Shown here: positions 1 to 11,200 of the stretch, piece by piece | Layout of the letters: the number at the start of each line of letters is the position of its first letter | Position numbering within the stretch: the stretch's first letter is position 1 | From: Cytospora piceicola | Taxonomy: Eukaryota; Ascomycota; Sordariomycetes; Diaporthales; Cytosporaceae | Direction of reading: 5' to 3' | Assembly (NCBI GenBank): GCA_023375675.1 | Contig: JALQBC010000025.1 | Coordinates: 434,001 to 498,000, forward strand | DNA: 64,000 nt | Notes under the pieces: model-generated | Seen by the model: only the letters and a program-made list of their open reading frames with translations | Database searches by the model: none | Told to the model about the DNA's origin: nothing | Program-made: the position numbers and the translations under genes

Positions 1-132
1 ACGCTATGTATCATGGCAGATTGAAGATGCGCCAGAATTGGCACGCAGTACCTATCCTCCCAAGCCTAAATCTTTCCGAAGCAAACCAAAACGCAGTACC
101 CAAGCGGAATGGGTGAGAAAGAACGATGGTGC

Positions 133-1998
133 TTAGCAGACCGCGTGAGTCTTGCCAGTCTTTCCCTGGAGGGAATGCTTCTCGTTCTGCAGATCATAAT
201 TTAGTCTCAATAACAAAGGGTGGGGGAGGGAGGGGGAAAGGAAGGTGGAACAATTGGCTTACCCTGTAGTTGGGGTGGTTGTGGTTGTGTTTTCCAGAAT
301 GATGGTGGCTCTTGGTCTGGAACTTCTGCATCCTTGCGACGCTGTCCTTATCCATCTGTTCGAGCAGTTGCATACACAGCTTGATGTCGGTAATGAGGGC
401 GTCGCAACGGTTGCGGGTGAAGTCCTCACGGACGACAACGCGCAGCATTTTTAGGTTGTTGGTGTTCGGGGCCATGGTGTAGGCAGGGACAACCCAGCCA
501 CGGACACGAAGCTGACGCGCCAGGGCGAACTCATCGTAGCTTCGCTCATCATTCTCATCATCCGGGAGCCGGAAAGCGACCAATGGCAGACCTTCGCCGG
601 ACTTCTTCGACATGAGCTTGAAGCCTAGGGCTTGGACAGAGTCGGCGAGGTAGTCGGCAGTCCGGGTCAAGTTGGACATGATGGCCTTGTAACCGTGCTT
701 ACCGAGACGGATAAGCTGGTAGTACTGGCCAATGACCTGGGATGCACCCTTGGAAAAGTTGAGGGTGAAGGACGACTGGTCAGCCCCCAGGTAGTTGATG
801 TTGAAAACCAGTTCTTGTGGCAAGAACTCGGCGCCACGCCAGACGACCCAGCCGACACCAGGGTAGACAAGGCCGTACTTGTGTCCGGAAACGTTGATGC
901 TCACAACCCTGGGCAGGCGGAAGTCCCACTCGAGGTCAGGGACGGTGAAGGGTGCGACGAAGCCACCACTGGCGGCATCGACATGAATGGGAGTGTCCAT
1001 TCCCCGCTCAATGAGCAAGTCGTTGACAGCCTTGACATCCTCGTACTCGCCAGTGTAGGTTGTTCCCAGGATGCAGCAAATACCGATGGTGTTCTCATCA
1101 ACCAAGTCGACCGTCTGCTTGGGATCAATGACGTAACGGTCCTGGCTACAGTAGACGAGCTTCTCCTCGATCTCGAAGTAGCGTGTAGCCTTCTCCCAGC
1201 AAACCTGGACAGCCGAGCTCATGACAATGTTCGGGTTCTCGGTCGATTTGCCCTCGGCCTTCCTCTTGTTCTTCCAGACACGCTTCATAGCCAGAACTCC
1301 CAACATGATGGCTTCGGACGAACCAACGCAGCTGGTTCCAACACCCTCACCGGCAGGAGCGTTAAACATGCGTCCAATCATGTTGACACATCGGCTAAAC
1401 CATGATATATTAGCAATAGATCATAAGACTCCTGATAATCCCAGAAGCTAGACGGGAGGGGGGGCACGTGACTATCCCAGTAGCCACTTCGGTTGGAGAA
1501 CTCTTACTTCTGAATCTCGGCGGTTTTGGGGTACTCCTCATAGTCGATGAAGTTCTTAGAGAGAGATTCGGCCATGAGCTTCTCAGCTTCGTCCTCCTAA
1601 AGTCGGTTAGTACATTCATAATCCAGGCACACATCTTAGTGCTTGGACAATCACGTACCATGTAAGTTGTGACAAAGGAAGCGAGGCTATTGAAGACTGC
1701 GGCGTTAGCCATGATCACCAGAACAACCATTTACTAGGGCACCCGTCGAGGCTTACTTGAGCATTGGGTTACCGTCGAGGGAGAGTTCATCCTTGATCAT
1801 TCGGTAGGCAACGTCTCTAGGCATCTCTTCGTCGGGGATCTCGTGACGAGGCAAGTCCTCAATGGCGAACTTGGAGCCATAGACAGAGGTTGCGAAATCG
1901 TCGTTGTTCTCGGCAAGGTCGAGGTGGACCTTCTTGACCTCCTGCACGAGGTTCTTCTCGAGCTCCTCGGGATTGGGGATGTGACTGAGGTGGACCAT
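133..1998 (-). CDS. GAD1: Glutamate decarboxylase (PLP-dependent), 5 exons
   Basis: Converts glutamate to GABA and CO2 in the cytosol (GABA shunt, acid and oxidative stress). Exons on the minus strand: 1998-1757, 1686-1659, 1596-1508, 1394-263 and 186-133, all with GT-AG introns, giving 514 aa. The start ATG at 1998 opens MVHLSHIPNP, typical of fungal GADs. The PLP lysine is in SGHKYG (about K292) and the cofactor-binding aspartate in HVDAASGGF (about D259). The last exon is only 54 nt but encodes the family C-terminus GKTGKTHAVC, which confirms the terminal intron (187-262). A histidine/asparagine-rich linker precedes that intron. Full length for the family. Family assignment is very secure; substrate specificity is inferred from the family. 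Confidence 0.96.
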
Positions 1999-3964
1999 CT
2001 TGAATGTGTGGCTGTTCGGCTGTCGGGAATAGTATGGAAGTGTTCTGTTGTCGTCTTCTGTTTGTATCTGGAGGGAGACTGCGAGTCAGCATTGCTAAGC
2101 CCGTAATGGTCTGGAAGCCCCAAGCTTTTATGTGTCTCGGATTCACGTGGGTGACGATCCATTGAGAGAAGCGTCCCGCGTGGGTTGATTCACCGGAGCC
2201 AGGAGAGATGGTGAGTGAAACATGTAGTAACCTTGGAAGTCACTGTTGATCATACGTACCAGAAGCTGTTCGTTGCGTGAAGGGGGGGTTTTCTGGAGCA
2301 ACTGACAAGAGATGAGGTTGAGGATGAGGAAGACAAGAGGGAAGGAAGGTTGGGATAGCACAGTTGATTTGAGAGAAGCTGTAGAATACTTGTACGTTCC
2401 AAGGTCATCAAAGGGGGGGGGAGGGGCACAAAGAACGTGAGAATCTGGTAGTGCATGGAGCGGAATCTTGGAAGTGCCGCAGGAGGGAGAATACCAAAAT
2501 AGGTAACTACCTTGGTACCTACAGTAAGGGATCCCCTACAGTAAGGTACCTGGGTAGCTCAAGCAAGCACCACGAACCCCGGTGACGTAATTCACTTGAT
2601 GTGATACTTGGAGCTTGACTGTTAGCAGTAACGCGCAACGGCAAGCGTGCCGAAGGCAGGGATAGGCCGTGCTTATATCTGGGAGCCACGGAACGTACTT
2701 AGTTACCCCCCCACCAGCCTATAGCAAGGCCTGCCATCGCCTTTATGCGCCCGTTTGCTATTTTTCTTGCCTGTCAGCTTTGGTATATACATCATAAGAC
2801 ATCTTCTTGGACCATTGGTACAGTTGCACGTAGTCGCCCTGCATCATCCATGCTCTGAAAATCCTGGAAGATATGGAGTATGAGCCTTCGGGTTGGTCCC
2901 AGTGCCCTGATTGCTAGGGCCTCTGCCAGTTTCTTCAACACAACATGCCACTATGATCGGCAAGGGGGAAACAAGCATTCTAGACCCAATCGGGGCATGG
3001 TTCGCCAAAAAGCTTGGCTTGGACCCAGTAAGGATCTTGCATTCTTGCAGTCTTGCAGTTGGCAGGTCCCATCTTCATGCTTGATGTCGAGATACGGACT
3101 GACGGATCACCAATGTGGCACGTGTGGGTGGCTCCCCCTCATATCTGAATCTTGGACGGACTGGCCGGTTGACTGGCAGGTCAGTGGTTTGTCAATCAGT
3201 GGGGAACAACAACGCGTCCCGCTGTCCCAAGCTTTTCAAGACTGCACTGCATCGTACTTCGGTTTTCGGGAATGCTGTCTTGATGAAGCCGAGAGCCATG
3301 CGTGTCATGCTGCCCTGGCTGCCTCATCCACCCGCGTTTTTTTCCTTGACGATGGTGGTGAGGAAGGGGAGCAATATCCATATTCAAGGGACGCAGGCTT
3401 CCTTGTTGCAAGACATCCCGAAGGTGAACCGGCAAGATCCGGTCAACCAGTCAACCAGTCAACCGATGAAGCCGTTTTTCCAAACACGGGGGTGAGAGTC
3501 AGTTGCTGTTCTCATCACTCAGCACTCAAGACAGCTTTTCGGATGATATTTTGCAACAAAAGAAAAGGGATAGAGAAACGGGTCGGTCTCTTTACAATTA
3601 CATCAAAACAAATAAGGAAGAACTCTGACCATATGATAATTCCCACCTGAGCATATGCGACTTCGTCCCTTCGTAATCATATGCTCAAAACGCCATGCCC
3701 ATGTCATGATTCCATGTGGTGCGTGCTCCAACCGCGCGCAGCCAAGCGCCCTCTCCATAACCCATCCTGGTCCTGTCAAACCCACCCAATATGATCATGA
3801 TTAGGCGTAACAATTCGATACCAAAGACCGTTCCGTATCATGTTGGTCTCCCAATTCGTATCGTCAATGATAAAAGCCAGTCGTATCAACATTCCTCATC
3901 GCAATCTCTCCATATGCCTATCCAGGTTCGTTCAGTAATCTTCCCGACACAGCAAGAGGTCTCC
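1999..3964. other. Intergenic: GAD upstream region and unassigned DNA
   Basis: Positions 2000-2460 lie upstream of the GAD start, are pyrimidine-rich on the GAD strand and probably hold its 5' UTR and promoter. Around 2500-2570 there are several TACC/GGTA-type short palindromes. An open frame on the plus strand (2880-3650, 256 codons from a real ATG) has no recognisable domain and is treated in the findings. A triple CAACCAGT-type direct repeat sits near 3436-3460. No other gene is supported. Confidence 0.6.
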
Positions 3965-5841
3965 CTAACTCCGGCTCACGCTGGTGGTCGGTGCAGAAGA
4001 CGAGGTACCTCCCTGGCCAGACGACGACCGTTGCGCCGCCCTTGTCCTGATGTGGAATCTATCCCTCAGTCGATCTGTTAACCGTGCCCCGGCATGGCTC
4101 TCATCCTCGTTGCTGCCGGGCAATCCTTGCCGCTGTTCTGTTTGATACCGCCTGAGCGCTTCGATGCGTTCCTCGACAGTGGCATGTCGGAGTCGATGCA
4201 AGTCGAACATTATGGATCGGCGATGCGATGCATGCGAAGAGTCCCCGCCTTCGATATTTGTGCCTAGTTGTGGTGCTCCGTCAGGTTCGGCATCGCCTCC
4301 CTCGCCCTCACCTTCGTCCGGTCTTAAATCGAGGCGACTGATGGTAGATCCATTAGCATTGGTGGCACGGATGTGAGAAATGTATGCACGATAACTTACC
4401 AAAGTGGACAAGTACCCGAGACGTTGACCAGCCAAGGGTCAACGCATTGTGGGTGGAATTTGTGGTTACAAGGCAGGACTCGGACGTCTTCTCCGACAGT
4501 GAAATCATCTGTGCAGATGGCGCAACCCAGTCCTTCCTCGTTCGTTGCAGCGGCGCCACTGTTGCCACCTTCTCCAGAATTCTCCTCGCTACTTGGAACG
4601 GTGCCGAGCCCACCCGCAGCAGCAGGATGGGTCGGAGAGCCGGGAAGGCTCTCCGGGAGTGTCGAGAGATGGCGAGTTGAGCCAGTGTTTGGTGTCTCAC
4701 CATTCTCATCAGCCGTATTCTGCGGTTGTGCATTCTCAAGTTCGATATTGGGATCCGGTTTAGGTTGGTCCGAGTCGCCAAACTTGACGATTGGTATGGT
4801 TTCGAGCACAGCGCGAGCCAGCCCTCTAGCTCGACTCTGCGCTGGCCGTCCACCTGATCCATTTCGCGGGCCGTACCTCTCGGGGTATCTGCGTGCGCGT
4901 ATAGCGCCAGTCGCTATGATGATAATGAAGAGAACCGTTATCAGGCCAGTAATGCTATACAGTATGCTCATAGCAACAGCTGGATTGCTCCCGCCCTGTT
5001 TGCCGGCCTTTGAGGGATTGGACGTCCCAGTAAAATTTCCACTGATTGTTGCACCTATCGATCCGTCCGACGAGTTGGTCATGGTCAAGGCCTCTGAGGC
5101 ATCTGCCGCATCTGACATAGTAAGGAAGGCATCGTAGACGAGATCCTGGCCAGCAAGACCGCAGCTCGTTCCTACCTGGCTGTACAGGAGGATGGCTGCT
5201 GGTTGTGGGTCGTTGCTCATCAAAAAGTTTAGGATCATATTCGGTTGAATGAACGAATCGGCCAATTGATCACAACACAGGTATGGTATGCTGTCGGCGC
5301 CGCCGATACTTGCATAATTGTTCTCGTTGGCGAGAACCAGGTTTCCCTCAATGCTGATTTTCTGTGGACCATGTCAGCACACTTGTGAGTTCCAGTACAT
5401 GTAGAGATGTTGAGATCTTGTAACTTACCCCTCGAGAAACTTGTGATTCATTCAGACCCAAGTTTGTTGTCAACGGAATGACAGTGTAGGTCAGGGGCAT
5501 AATTACCCCGTTCGATATAGACAATTGCATCTCAGAGGTCTTCTGCCAGCTGTATACTTCCATCATTGTGTACGTCTCGGCCAGGCCACAAATAACGGAT
5601 TTGACATTGGCAGTAGCCAACGCCAATGCGTAAGCGTAACGACGACCCATCATGCCCAACATTGCGACGGTCGATGTTGCCGCGGCTTCCGACAGACAGT
5701 CTGATGCTGCTCTATTGGCCTCGAGCGATGGACAGACCGCTCCGAAGTAACGCTCAGTGATGGAGTCGGTCTGATTTGACCAGGCTATGTATGTCCAAGA
5801 ATTATCTGGACAGTTGGATTCGAGATGACGGCATTGTACAT
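3965..5841 (-). CDS. PA-TM-RING type E3 ubiquitin ligase, 5' end unresolved
   Basis: Membrane-anchored RING-H2 ubiquitin ligase. Exons seen: 5841(?)-5429, 5361-4400 and 4337-3965, about 582 codons. The first part is a luminal ectodomain ([26 protein letters not shown]). It is followed by one transmembrane helix ([20 protein letters not shown]) and an acidic/proline-rich cytosolic linker. The RING-H2 starts at CAIC, runs through [10 protein letters not shown] and ends in TCPLC. The last zinc cysteine is split by the intron 4338-4399 (TG|T), so the junction is well supported. The tail is Ser/Gly-rich. The expected signal peptide and first part of the ectodomain are not visible: no ATG in frame lies upstream, and 5841 is only the last plausible acceptor (exon begins with two bases of a split codon). 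Either small upstream exons exist or the 5' end has been lost. Confidence 0.8.
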
Positions 5842-7414
5842 CTATCCAGAAGAAATGAGTATTGTGCACTCCAATGCGATGTCAAGCTGAAGTAATAAGC
5901 AGAAAGCACACGTCGTCCAAGCGGCTAATGTTGTGCCAAAAGGGCCCAAGAGACCTTAGCATAAGAACCGGAGAGCCACCTAATGATATGAAAGGAAGGC
6001 GGCTTTTTCTAAATCCTGGGTGTGGGCAGGTAGGAACGCTCGGCACTGGAAGAGCCTTCGTGATTTCTCTCTGAGGAAGATGCTGTCACAGGATAAGCGC
6101 GGTTGACGGCCACTTGCCATCCGGTGAGTGCGGACTTTCGTGGACAGTAGGCGGCTGCTGATTATGGGCTGCATTCCAGCTGTGTATTCCAAGGTTTTCG
6201 ACAAAGCAAGCACCTAAGCAGGAACAGGATATGGTACGCAGCACTACCTAGGTATGCTTTGCAGGTGACGCCGTTCTCGGTGCTCGTGCCGCTTGCTCCG
6301 CCCGCCGGTCTTTCTTGGCGCTTCGAGATTCGAAGATGGGAGATATCAAGGATTTGTTTGACGTTACGCAATGACAGATTTGTCGGGGATAGTAGTTATT
6401 GCTGGCAGACGACGTTTAGTGTCACTGTATGACATCCACGTTCTGAGCTGAGATCAGGACGCAATGATGGGAGTGCAGCGGGAGTTTCGGGGTGCATACT
6501 TGACCTTAGACCGTAGGTGAGAAGGATGCCCCAGTGAATTTTTTGGGAAAGGCAGGGTTAGGGTCTTACCTTTTCGAAGTGTCCCGGAGCGCTACATCTC
6601 TACTCTTTTTACCTTTTCAGAATAAAAGAATTCACATTCTGGCCTTGATTTAGTATTCTATTTTCGATCAGAGGACCCATGTCAGCATTGTCTTCTACCT
6701 CCCTTGCGAAGGTGAGGGGGAGTGGCGGTAGGCCGTTGTGAGATGTCATCACAGGTGACATTGATACGGCTACAAGATATATCACTTTGAATGGGTTTTC
6801 CTGAACATAACTTTCATGAAAAACTTGCCGAGGCCACTGGAGCTCGTAAGGCTCAGAATATGAATCGACCACATATCGAATATTCGATGTAGCAGGTTTG
6901 AGCTTCATGCGTTTGAAACCTTGGAGGCCGCCCCAGACCAGACAGTGAAAACCGCAGTGCCACTTTAAGAGAGAGGCAAGCTTGATATAAGAAATTTACA
7001 ACTCTTGGGATATGGTTCATTATTGACACCGAGCTGGGATAATAGATCAAGATTGGATCTATCTCTCCACGCCAAGGTGTTTTCCTCAATGTCCAAATCC
7101 TAGGAAAAGCGCTGGGTGCTGTACTGTGTACCTAGGTCAACTGGTAGCTGCGAACACATCCAAAGCATGGTATATATGTACTTCAGGCTACTTAAGCGTG
7201 GTTTCTCTTCCGCTTCAGAAACCTTGGCCGACACAGGATTTGGAATCCGGCCAAAATATATTGAGCGACAAGCAAGGCGGGCGACGGAGAGCCTTCAAAC
7301 GGTAACGTTGGGAATGAGTCTGTAGGCAAGTCTTCGGAGAGATCCCTTCGTTTGAGACATCGTATTACCGCAAGGTAGATCTCACCTGCCTGCAGCGGGA
7401 CCATACATGCCCGC
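5842..7414. other. Intergenic, AT-richer, no gene supported
   Basis: Should hold the missing 5' exon or promoter of the RING gene, but I cannot identify either. Open frames here (for example 6609-6908 minus, 99 codons) have no family features. A CTACCTAGGTA motif sits at 6245-6255 and a GGGTTAGGG telomere-like box at 6555-6563. Confidence 0.6.
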
Positions 7415-8206
7415 TCAAATTTCTTCCATATCCCCCAAATCGTCCATAGGCGGGTAGTCCCCAATATCTACCCTCTCGGGCCTCGCGAACACGCCATGTT
7501 TCAGCTCTGAAGGCTCGCCCCAGTACCTCACGCCGTTGATGCTACCATCATTCTTGCCCACGGGCTCGTCGAGCTGAACACCGACCCACGCGCCTGAGCC
7601 ACCTGGAATCTCCTTCACGTCGCCCACGTACATGACCGTGCCCCTTCGTGCGTCATCGTCTCCCACGCGGCAACGCTTACCGGCCTCGATCCCGCGACTG
7701 CGAACCTCCTCGGCGAATGCGGCGATCTTGGCCTGCTCGCGGCTGGGGCCATTGGGATCGAACCGGCCCAGCTTCTCCGACTTCTTCCATGCGAGAACGG
7801 AGTCGGTCTTCTTGGCATACTCTTCCTCTGGCATCACGTACTTGTCGACGCCCGTGGCGTCTGTGAAGTTTGGCCTCGCCCCGGGAGGTCTGGTATCGAG
7901 GATCTGCGTTGGATGTTAGGACTTCAATGATCCCCACTGATACATGCCTCGAGGTTCGTAGGGACTCACGTGTAGCTCGGCGTATGCCGTAAGAGGGAAG
8001 GCGGTGAGATAAGTTGAGTCCTCATCGTTGGCTTCTATGGCTATGGTCCCCTGAGCCGGTGTCTTGAGGGAGAGTCTTTGTGATGATGGGGGTATGCCGG
8101 TGATAGGCTCCAGTTTCGCCTTCAGTCGACTGATTGACCATGATGGGGTGATACGACGCTCTGATGAGGAGTTCTCAGCCACCAACAGTAGTGGGACGTC
8201 TGCCAT
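7415..8206 (-). CDS. ALP11: Tubulin-folding cofactor B (CAP-Gly protein)
   Basis: Cytosolic chaperone that binds alpha-tubulin with cofactor E during tubulin heterodimer assembly. Two exons (8206-7970, 7903-7415; GT-AG intron of 66 nt, phase 0) give 241 aa. The N-terminal ubiquitin-like domain occupies about residues 1-80. A linker with LGRFDPNGP follows (conserved in cofactor B), then a CAP-Gly domain from about residue 150 with the groove signature GKNDG. The protein ends in the acidic DMEEI, an EEY-like tail. ATG at 8206 begins MADVPLLLVAENSSSERR, a normal start for the family. The junction reads ELH|ILDTRPPG, matching the conserved 'hv.D.rP' segment. Length is normal. Confidence 0.93.
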
Positions 8207-11200
8207 TTTTGTCTTGTAGAGCCTCAGTCTCGCGAATTGATTGAAGTGAATATGGTCTATAAATGTATGCTTTCGATGAGAATGTGCGGATATCACGACA
8301 CGATATCTTGTAATACCGAGAGCGATGTATGTCGTGTCAAGCGAGGTTATTCCGACGATCTTCAAGGTTCCACTTTGGGCAGTAGCAGTAGCAAGCCACA
8401 TAACAAGCCTCACTCCCCGGGCCCGATTTGTCGTGGCGCATGGCTCGTGCGTGTGCTCCAACTGGCAACTAGCAAATGGCAACTGGCAAAGCAGCACTTC
8501 ATCCCTGAAACTGTCCGAGCGTCAACAACGACAACGATGCCTCAGCAGCAAACACTTCACCAAATACTATGCATCCCAGCCACCGGTTTCACACGGATTC
8601 TGTGGTTTAGCCTCAGATGATCCCTTGGCCTAAAATGTACTTTCTACTTGAAATTTGCTGCATTTCCCCAGCCCAAAAAGTATATTGGGATCGAAACACA
8701 GAAGCGGTCAACTGGTGACCGAGAAACTCGACGCTCCCGGATTAACAGCCGTCCACGACAGCTACCTACATAGTACACTAGGTGCCGTACTATGCAAGTA
8801 CAAGGTCCCGTGAGGTCACTTGAAACTCGTTAGTGATGCCCGAGCAATAATGGCCATCGCTATGCCATGACAAAGCCGACAATGCCATGTACTCATTGGC
8901 CCACGCCCGTTTGCAGTCTCGTTAATATGGAAGACCCGCCGCATCAAGGCAACACGACATTGACGACATTGCAGGCGGATGCAGAATCGAACGCTGTCAA
9001 ACCTGAGAATCTGGCGTGTGTCTTCTCCCTGTCTTTGGAGCAATTCGATTCTATGCTCTTCCATTGGTTGTTTACTGCACTTCGACAAACGGTCAGTGTG
9101 GGAACTCAACTTGATTAGCTGTTCCTCACCAGTCGCTGCTGCTTTGTGGTTCCCGGAAACAAGCCAGCAGCCGCGGTAGACTACAGTCTGACTGACATGG
9201 ACGCCCATGGCTCGCCTCGCCCTGGACCGCATTGCCAGCCTAAACAAACGGGAACAGAAGCACAATACTGAAGGCAAAGCAAAGGTCCGCTGCATGACAT
9301 GCCAGTATGCAGCCACCACTGCACAATATATTGTTGTGGATTGTTTAGCCGACCGTTGGGTGACTTCGGATGCCGCCCAGGCAGGTTCAACTACACTTGT
9401 TCTCTTGTCGCAGCCAATTCTCCGAGATGCTACCCTTTTACCTGGGCACTACATCGTCTGAGATGCCAACGACCTATGATGATCGAGGTGTCTTCGTGCC
9501 GCTTGGACTCATCGCGGCGTACAATGCACGAACTAGACCAACTACCCTCTCGGCGCGCGAGATATAGATACATTTGCTTCTGTGAATGGGCCGACGAGCT
9601 ACCACAATATTCTCGGCATTGCGTACCACAAGGTTCGGTTTGCCGGTGTCAACTACTGCGTCGTCAGGCCATGGATGTTATTGACGCGCATCAACCCTTG
9701 CTACCTAAGATCCCGTCTTGCTACTCAATCTTCACCGCCTTGTCGGTTCATCACACGAAGCTTGCCAAAAAGCCTTCTGTCATGTTCCAGAAAACACACA
9801 GGCGAATTGGGCGGTAACACCTGACGACGGCGCCTCGTCCAAAGGTCGTCTAAACCTACGGCGGGGGTGTCGTTCGAGTCCATCCTCCAACTCTGTGGGG
9901 GAACTATTGTGCTCTATGATTTTCCCCCGTGCAACGTCACCGAATCGAGACCACTTCAGTCGCTTGAGACATTGGTCCCGTCCTATCGGTTTCGAGTGAT
10001 GACGGAGGATCGTGATATCAGATCCGGCACACCCTCTCTTCCGGCCAGACATCTGCTAGGAAACAACTGTCTCCTCCGCCGCAACATTAGGCGACGGAAT
10101 GTTCAGGTCATTGCAGCTCCAACGCTAAATAGTGTCACGATTCATCGGTGGTACAATGAACTAGGCTAAGCCCAGGCCTTATGCAAGGCCAACAAACCCT
10201 CCCTCTCAGCCTGCATCGCAACCCTCCGCTACGGTACGACAGGGGAATATGCTCCTTCACGCCATCCACCTCTGCCACCCATGCTCAAATGCTGTCCAAT
10301 AGTTCAGGGGAGGCGATGAGAGGTTGGGCCCTTTATTTGAGCAGCTGCCCTACTAACGGTACGTTCAGCGCCAGGGCTGCCGGCACCACCATGACGGCAC
10401 ACATGAGCATTCTCTCACTTGACTTGTACGCGGCCCTTGGGTGGATGGCTGTTTCAACGACTTCACAGAAGTCAAGATGCCCCTGGCAGGCAGGTTATTT
10501 AATGTCTTGCTATTGCAACACCGACGGCCGCATGCACCAGATCTACCATCGGATGATTTTATTTCTGCTTCCCCTGGCCGGGCAAACGGAAATCATAGCA
10601 GGCGGCTGTCAACGTCAACAACTCGCTGCAGTCTCTCAGATACAATGTGGCTGAACTATAAACAAATGACACGGAGACACAAACCGCGCCTCTGTGCCAC
10701 CATAGCTCGGGCAGCAACAGCCACGACGACCTAGGCTCAGTTCCGTGCCGCCCTCCTAGTCCATGCTACTGCGATGCGTATCAAGTGTCATCTCGCAGCA
10801 GGCAGGTGCGGCATCGTGCGTCCGGAGCTTGGTCGCAACTTGACAGCCCAATTCCCTTGTTAATTGTAACTCCCACCGCGTTCTTCCCTGGTATTGTTCG
10901 CCAGAAACGCAACCTATTCAGGGTTCTTCCCTGTTGCAGATCCCACACGACATACTGACGGAAGAAGGGCGTGGAAGGAGAAGCTCGACGTGGAAGGTTT
11001 ACAACGCCTTAATGCCGTACGCGGGCAGAATAACCAGAAAAAGCAAAAGCTTAACATACCAGATTCGCGGCTCGTTGCCCCGTTCGGGACTGGTTTGACC
11101 CCCCTCCCCCCCTCCGCTCCATGGCAGGGTTTTGTCTGAGGATGGTACACTAGAAATCGAGTGCACACAGTCATATCGCACCAAACGTAATCGTACCGAA

